From Climacteris rufus (lineage: Eukaryota; Chordata; Aves; Passeriformes; Climacteridae): a DNA stretch of 64,000 nucleotides. The notes under the pieces were generated by a model. It was not told where the DNA came from, searched no databases, and was given only the letters and a program-made list of their open reading frames with translations. Shown in pieces: positions 63,961-64,000 of the stretch. The first letter of the stretch is position 1. Each line of letters begins with the position of its first letter. The stretch is taken from NCBI GenBank assembly GCA_013398175.1, contig VZRZ01002434.1:1866019-1930018 (forward strand), read 5' to 3'. The translations under genes were made by a program, and so were the position numbers.

Positions 63961-64000
63961 CTCCGTCTCAGCTCCTGGTTTGGCCTGCGAAGACACTGTA

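Overview
The window looks like a stretch of bird genome. It has intron-containing vertebrate gene structure. It carries several truncated CR1 retrotransposons ending in the sauropsid-type 3' tail (variants of TTCTATGATTCTATGA), LTRs of endogenous-retrovirus type, and nothing resembling mammalian Alu, B1 or L1. The order or family of bird cannot be fixed from the sequence alone.

One protein-coding gene can be supported, on the minus strand at the right-hand end: KLHL42 (also called KLHDC5), a BTB-BACK-Kelch substrate adaptor of CUL3 ubiquitin ligases. Its three coding exons are at 62385-63235, 55683-55876 and 51956-52407. Splice sites are canonical and the joined frame is open over 498 visible codons. 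The start codon is not visible: it should lie in a 93-base run of N (63236-63328) inside the GC-rich first exon. A CpG-rich promoter and 5'UTR region fills the right edge. Intron 1 (about 6.5 kb) carries a two-copy 99-bp tandem duplication close to exon 2 and a degenerate CR1.

From 1 to about 51.5 kb no gene is supported. This left part is AT-rich and non-coding. It holds five CR1 3' ends or fragments (15.6, 21.1, 24.2, 29.8 and 38.2 kb) and two older, decayed repeats of one apparent family (1.06 and 13.4 kb). It also holds three copies of one LTR family (1.78, 30.26 and 38.52 kb), an unrelated CpG-rich LTR-like segment (50.2-51.1 kb), a long imperfect inverted repeat at 18.69-18.85 kb, and several simple-sequence tracts. 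From remembered vertebrate gene order, PTHLH should lie beyond the left edge, convergent to KLHL42. None of its coding sequence was recognised here, so the desert is probably the KLHL42-PTHLH intergenic interval.

I found no convincing new multi-gene system. The best leads are the 18.7-kb inverted repeat, the 99-bp tandem duplication beside KLHL42 exon 2, the three LTR copies with mismatched 3' parts, and the unresolved KLHL42 N-terminus. Repeat boundaries and identities are by eye and approximate.
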